In this document: positions 58,773-64,000 of the stretch, piece by piece
Layout of the letters: each line of letters starts with the position of its first letter
Numbering within the stretch: the stretch's first letter is position 1
From: Raphanus sativus
Taxonomy: Eukaryota; Streptophyta; Magnoliopsida; Brassicales; Brassicaceae
Length of the DNA: 64,000 bases
NCBI RefSeq assembly: GCF_000801105.2
Contig: NC_079518.1
Span: forward strand, 15,976,800-16,040,799
Direction of reading: 5' to 3'
Made by a program: the position numbers and the translations under genes
The notes under the pieces: model-generated
What the model was told of the DNA's origin: nothing
Database searches by the model: none
Seen by the model: the letters and a program-made list of their open reading frames with translations, nothing else

Positions 58773-60080
58773 TTACATTGAAATTGAAAAAAGAAGGAGG
58801 TCCAATTCGATTTTTATTTCTTCCTAAAATCATTCAATACAAAACTATATGATATAATATGATATAATGTCGATGAGAGTAACAAATACATAAATGAGAG
58901 TTAACTTAACGGAGAAGAATATTTACTTTCCTTAAATAAAAGATACGAAATTACCTAACATGATTAAAATATATATGACAATTAATGATTATGAATAATA
59001 AATATTTGATAACATTTTTTGTATTTTAGTTTTCTTTTTGTTTGATTTTATATTATTAAAAGATATTAATAAATCACATTAACCATATAATAAAAAAATT
59101 TAGATTTTTTCTATATGTTATATTTTAAATTTTTTTAAACAACTATCAATTAATATTAAATATAATACCGGATTTTAAATTTTATATCCGACTGTACACA
59201 AAATTTAGGTATATACTTTTAGATAAATTGCGGTGTCTTAAACCATTTTTACAATTTTTACAGTATCTTATATATATATATATAAAATAAATGAATTTTA
59301 TATGTAAATACATATACGTATGTAGGGCTAGAAAATAAATCTTAATAAAAAAAAACAAACCGAACCCAATGCGAAGATAATACTAAATCTGAACCGGAAT
59401 TGATTAAATATCCGAACAAGTTAAAAATTGTGGTATTTAGAGAACCGAAACCGAAACCGAAACCGATCTGAACTGAAATATTTTGGGTAACCGAAATATC
59501 TGATATATGTTTATATACCTAAATATATTAACTATTTTAGATTTAATGTATACTAAAAACATCCAAAATAGATAAGATACTTTTAAGTTGTCCAACATAC
59601 TTAAAAATATAAACAAATGGTCAAAAATAAATGTGCGCTAAATTTAAGTATACTCTTTTTTTTTAACAAAACACCAAAATTTTAAGTATACTCAAAACAC
59701 CAAAAATACTTACAATATCTATTTATTCTCTATCCAAATATTCAAACCAAACCAATATATATAATAAGTTTAGGTTATATGACATATGTTATTCAAGTTT
59801 ATATGTAATTTTATTTTGTTTATAGATTTTTAGAAATTTAATGTATAAAATGAATTTAATTTTTTAAAATAATTTAAATTGGTTATCCGAACAAATATCG
59901 AATCTGCAAAGATCCGAGCCAATCTGAATCGATAAATACTGAATGTGGATGAAATCTTTGATCCCAAAACTCGAAAACCGAATAGATCTGAACCAAATAC
60001 GAATGAAACCCGAACAATCATTCTTATATGTATGTAACATATATTTTTATACCCCGTGCAAGGCGTGGATCGTCACCTAG
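58773..60080 (+). mobile_element. Helitron 3' part, left end unresolved
   Basis: CCCCGTGCAAGGCGTGG at about 60052 then CACCTAG at 60080, followed by T, is a Helitron 3' end. The sequence before it carries CCGAACC-type motifs and ACCGAA repeats at about 59440-59470. I could not find the 5' end. Confidence 0.5.
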
Positions 60081-60111
60081 TTTATATGAAAGCATAATTC
60101 ATATCGGTTCG

Positions 60112-60778
60112 TAGGGATAGGCATTCGGGAATCAATTCGAGTTCGGTTTAGATCTATTCGAATTTTGAGTTTTTGGAGTCAGAGATTTCAGTCCATTCGG
60201 ATATATTTAAATTTTGGTTCGAATTCAGTTTGGATCTTCGTGTATACAGTTTGAGTTCAGATAACCTATTTTGATTACTTTAAGATTTTTAAATTAATTA
60301 TATACTTTAAATTTCTCAAAATCTATAAACAATAATATATTACATATAAATTTGAATAATATATGTGAAAATACCTAAACTTAACATATACATCGGTTTA
60401 GTTTGAATATTTGGATTGACAATGATAGTTATTTTTGGTGTTTTAAGTATATTTTAGCTATTTTAGATATTTACTTTTGAATGTTTGTATATGTTTTCAA
60501 GTATTTTGGACAACTTAAGAGTATCTAATATATTCTGGATGTTTTTAATATACATTAAATCTAAATATAATTAATATATTTACGTATATTAATTTATTTT
60601 GGATACATTCGGTTACCTGAAGTACTTTGGTTCGAGTCGTGTTCGGTTTTGATTATCAAGATACCAAAATTTTGAATTTATTCGGATATTTAATCAATTT
60701 CGATTTGAATTCAGTACTATTTTTGAGTCGAGGTCGGTCGGTTCGGTTCTTCGGATTCGAATTTTTAGCCTAGTCCTA
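60112..60778. mobile_element. hAT-like element, 667 bp
   Basis: The left end is TAGGGATAGGCATTCG. The right end, reverse-complemented, is TAGGACTAGGCTAAAAATTC. An 8-bp duplication flanks it (TCGGTTCG at 60104-60111 and TCGGTTAG at 60779-60786, seven of eight). The interior is full of GGTTCGG-type motifs, as in the 12468-14181 element. Confidence 0.75.
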
Positions 60779-63374
60779 TCGGTTAGTCACCGAGTTTTTA
60801 ATATTGGACGTCCATGCTATAAATTCATTTAATTGAATGGCCAATCAATAGAATGTAATAAAGAGAAAAAAAAAACTTGACCAATAAATGTTTTATATAT
60901 TATTCATTGTTTAAAAGTAATCAAAGAATTTAGAAATAATATTTTGAAAGACTTGGTCAAACAACATATGGTAACTTGGTTAATGATGGCCTGACCAAAA
61001 TCAATTTATGAAAACTATTAGACCTGGCTTTAACTTTATTTGCAAACAGATCTGCGATAACATTAGTTTTAGGGAAACTGCCAAAAATAGCATTTTTCTT
61101 ATATCACTTTTCAACAATACTTTAACTAATTTTATTATTAAATTTTTAGTAGGTAAAATACTATTGTACCTTTAACTAATTAAACCTAACATATTGTCTA
61201 TTCCCCCCCTCCCCCCAGGATTTGCAGAAATGACGGTGGTTTGATGGCGCTGGCGAGTTCCCGGCGAGATTTGACGAGGTTCCAGCGAGATTTGGCGACG
61301 ATGACGAGTTCCCGGTGAAATCTGACGATATTGATGATTTCCGGTGAGATTAGATGACGCTCAAGATTTCTCTGACGAGCTCTGTGATGACCTCTCCGGC
61401 GATCCCTCTGACGAACCTGGAAAACTTGACGAGATCCGACGAACTGAGCAAGCTCTCTCACAACGTCAACGAAGGTGACAAGATAATAGATGGTGATTTT
61501 TTTTCTATTTTCTTAATTTTTGCTTGATTTCTCAGAATCGATGTGCGATGTGTTTCTGTGAAGGGAGAAAAAACTTTCTGATGAAATTTCTCATCCTCAA
61601 ATTTATAAAAACTTATAAATATAGCCATGAAGAAGATAGTGTTATGCATTAACATTTTGATATATTTTGTTGATTCTTCTTTCTATGAATATTTTGGGTT
61701 GGATCTATATATTTTTCTTCCCTTGATCCCTATATTCTTATAATCATGTTATGATGATCGAAATATGTTCAGTATGTTCTATATGTGGAGAATGAAAGCT
61801 AATAAATGGAATTCACTGGACGAATAAGAAGCTCTAAACCACTTGAATAAGGTACTTATACGTCTCTACTGGATGAAGAAGAAATGTATAAATCAAATCA
61901 ATCACTAAAGCTTTTGAATTTAATTTTTGGTTTCTGTTTAGGGTAATCAGTAGAGAAGACACTCTTTTGGGTCACGAGGTGGTTCAATGGAAGCTTACTA
62001 TGGTCTAAATATCATTCCTTATCCACTTGTAAGTCTAAATGAGACACATAGTTTTTCACAGTGAGATGCTTTTATCTTTGTGTTGCTTTATATGGATTTT
62101 TAGTTTAGTATGCGTCTCTTGTTTATATATGTTTATCAAATGATGTTCTTTAATAAGCAAAGAAATGGTGGAAAGTTGGTTAATTTGGTGAATATCTTGT
62201 GGCTTCAGAGAAAAATGCAAGTTGATATGTTTATCTTTGCCTTGGTAGTTAATTCATCTTATGGTTGTACATAGAATTGTGTTAAAATGCATGGAAACAT
62301 GCATTGAGATTTTCACAGAATTTTTCTCACATGAGATGATGCAAAAGTATATGTTTTGCAAAGCCTATTTGTGTTCATTGTCTGTTTGAGCGATTTTAGA
62401 AAAATCAAATTAAAAGCCATTATCAATTAGTTTATAAACCTTTATAAATCATTTGATTAACAATTATCATTCAGTTGACAAAAACTCACTTAAAATCAAC
62501 TTTTCGTTGGACTTTAAATAAATATACGGTTAAGAGTCAGTGTATGCGTGGATTAAAGGCATCTCTTAAGTCAATTTATGTGTTGATTAAAAGCAAAACT
62601 TGAATCAATATATAAAGCCATCAAGTGCCATACGAAAAAGATACAAAAAATCATTTTGATTCAATCTTCATCTTCCCCATAACAATTTTCAGAAGAAAAA
62701 CAGAGTATAGTTTGCTAGGGTGTCCATACGGTGTGTTGTACGGAGATCGATAGTTGTATCCTCTAAGACGTCAACAAACTACATACACCATTGTAGGGAC
62801 ACATTTTAGTTTTAGGAGATTGCTCAAGCAAGCCTCTATCAAACTGCAATCGATTAAGTAGTGAAAAAAATAATCATCTTATTTATAAGAGATTATAAAT
62901 CTAATAATATTTATAAGGGTTTATAAATATATAAGGGTTTGTAAATTCAAACATATTGAGTACGTGAGATTGGTTGCATATGTACTTTGGAATAACACTT
63001 ATAAACTCTTATACATCAGTTTAAAACTTTAATAAATGATTTGTAACTTTAGAAATCCGTAAAAAAAAATTATACACTTTTATAAATGATTTATAAAACT
63101 TTATAAAATGATTTTTAAACTTTCATATATGATTTATCAACTCCTATAAACTCGTCATTAACCCATCGAGAAAAACAAAAAAAAAACTCTTATAAACCCT
63201 TATAAGAGCTTATAAATTTATTTATAAATATTTATAAGTTGATTTATCAATGTTTGAAAATTTACTTTTGATTTATAAGAGTTTATAAATGTTATCTATA
63301 ATAGTATATAAATTTTTATTAAAACAGAAAATGATTTATAAGGGTCTATAAGTTGATTACGGGAGTTTTTAAAA
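60779..63374. other. Non-coding region with a GC-richer island
   Basis: At about 61070 the sequence GGGAAACTGCCAAAAATAGC resembles a MULE end, with no partner identified. A GC-richer block at 61220-61460 is dense in GACGAG and CCGG motifs. From about 62400 the sequence is dominated by TTATAAA-type repeats. No gene is supportable. Confidence 0.45.
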
Positions 63375-63672
63375 GGGAAATTCTCTCGAATATCACTTTT
63401 TAAGTTTTTGTCACAAAAACAGCACTCAAAAAATAAAATGACCAAAATAGCACTTTTTGTTTTAAAAATTTCAATATTTATTTTTATTTTTAAAATTTGA
63501 ACACATTCCTAAAATCCCACCCCTTAACTCTAAACCCTAAGTCTTAGATTAATTAACCCAAGGGTTATAAATGCATATTTACCCTTCAATAAAACTTGTT
63601 TTAGTCATTTTCCTCCTTGTGATGTTATTTTGTGACAAAAACTTGGTTTGGTGCTATTCTGGTCTTTGTCTC
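63375..63672. mobile_element. Small non-autonomous MULE, 298 bp
   Basis: The left end GGGAAATTCTCTCG and reverse-complemented right end GAGACAAAGACCAG are followed on both sides by GTTTTTGTCACAAAA inverted copies. An exact 9-bp duplication TTTTTAAAA flanks it (63366-63374 and 63673-63681). It contains CTCTAAACCCTAAGTC. The family is common in Brassica genomes. Confidence 0.85.
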
Positions 63673-64000
63673 TTTTTAAAATGACTTATAAAATTTATAA
63701 ACTAATTTATTAGGATTTATTTTTTAATTTATAAAATATTAAAATTTCCCATCTTGCACACCCATTTTTCTATACATTTCCAACTAATTTAAAGGTCATA
63801 AGACACAAAGTGTTCACATATTTAGTTTGAAAATATGTAGTTTGGAAGAGATGTAAGCAATATATAATATAGATAGATCAATCCATTTATCAACAATTGG
63901 TTTTAGGTTAGAGTCTCATCTAACTTAACAAGAGTTTATAAGTTGACTTATAATTTTTTTAAATTGGCTTTTGATTTATAATAATTTAAACTGGTTTATA
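63673..64000. other. AT-rich right edge
   Basis: TTATAAA-type repeats resume after the small MULE. No gene is visible. Confidence 0.4.

Noticed and set aside
1..64000. CRISPR arrays, bacterial operons, rRNA or tRNA genes
   Set aside because: None seen. The repeats are transposon-derived, the genes are spliced plant genes, and the tRNA-like motifs in R1 and the SINE-like insert do not form a complete tRNA.

Overview
This window is plant nuclear DNA. The genes have GT-AG introns and long AT-rich spacers, and they encode plant-specific families. It most likely comes from Brassica or a close relative in the Brassicaceae. Gene content and order match, from memory, the Arabidopsis chromosome 5 pericentromere from about At5g33280 to At5g35110 (the proximal edge of ancestral block S). 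Those locus numbers were recalled, not searched. The species cannot be fixed from sequence alone.

Left third (1-20 kb), gene-rich. On the minus strand lie the 5' part of a GT47 glycosyltransferase (XGD1-like, running off the left edge) and a complete six-exon CLC-G chloride-channel-family gene. On the plus strand follow a complete domesticated MULE transposase gene of the MUSTANG type (PB1, MULE transposase, SWIM and zinc knuckle) and a nine-exon purple acid phosphatase, PAP26. PAP26 converges on a nine-exon GUS3 (GH79, heparanase-like) gene on the minus strand. The spacers hold MITEs and a 1.7-kb inverted-repeat element that contains a nearly perfect 86-bp hairpin.

Middle (17-28 kb): GUS3 is tandemly duplicated, and both copies read as intact. 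Between them lies a broken C-terminal fragment of CIP1 (COP1-interacting protein 1), interrupted by a 627-bp hAT-like element with an exact 8-bp target duplication. The two GUS3 units act as before-and-after alleles for several insertions. Copy 1 carries a 976-bp Helitron and a 440-bp insert that copy 2 lacks. Copy 2 carries a SINE-like insert that copy 1 lacks.

28-50 kb is a transposon graveyard without recognisable genes. A repeat family occurs as copy A (about 31.87-36.5 kb) and copy B (about 37.67-43.55 kb, split). Comparing the copies gives precise empty sites for three more Helitrons (1.73 kb, 192 bp and a composite of 3.6 kb), all inserted between A and T. A 2.55-kb MULE-like element with an 8-of-9 matching target duplication fills 47.29-49.84 kb.

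50-55 kb is a second gene island: a small unknown conserved protein (plus), a chloroplast-type cyclophilin CYP28 with Lys in place of the catalytic Arg (minus), and a small Ser/Cys-rich unknown protein (minus). From 55 kb to the end there are only Helitrons, a hAT-like element, a small MULE with an exact 9-bp duplication, and AT-rich repeats.

The genes do not form a pathway; their proximity reflects conserved synteny. Functions represented are pectin synthesis, endomembrane anion transport, phosphate scavenging, arabinogalactan or glucuronide trimming, and plastid protein folding. I did not find a clearly undescribed biological system. The most unusual items are the fully pairable hairpin, the set of Helitron insertions with local empty sites, and the transposase-derived gene.
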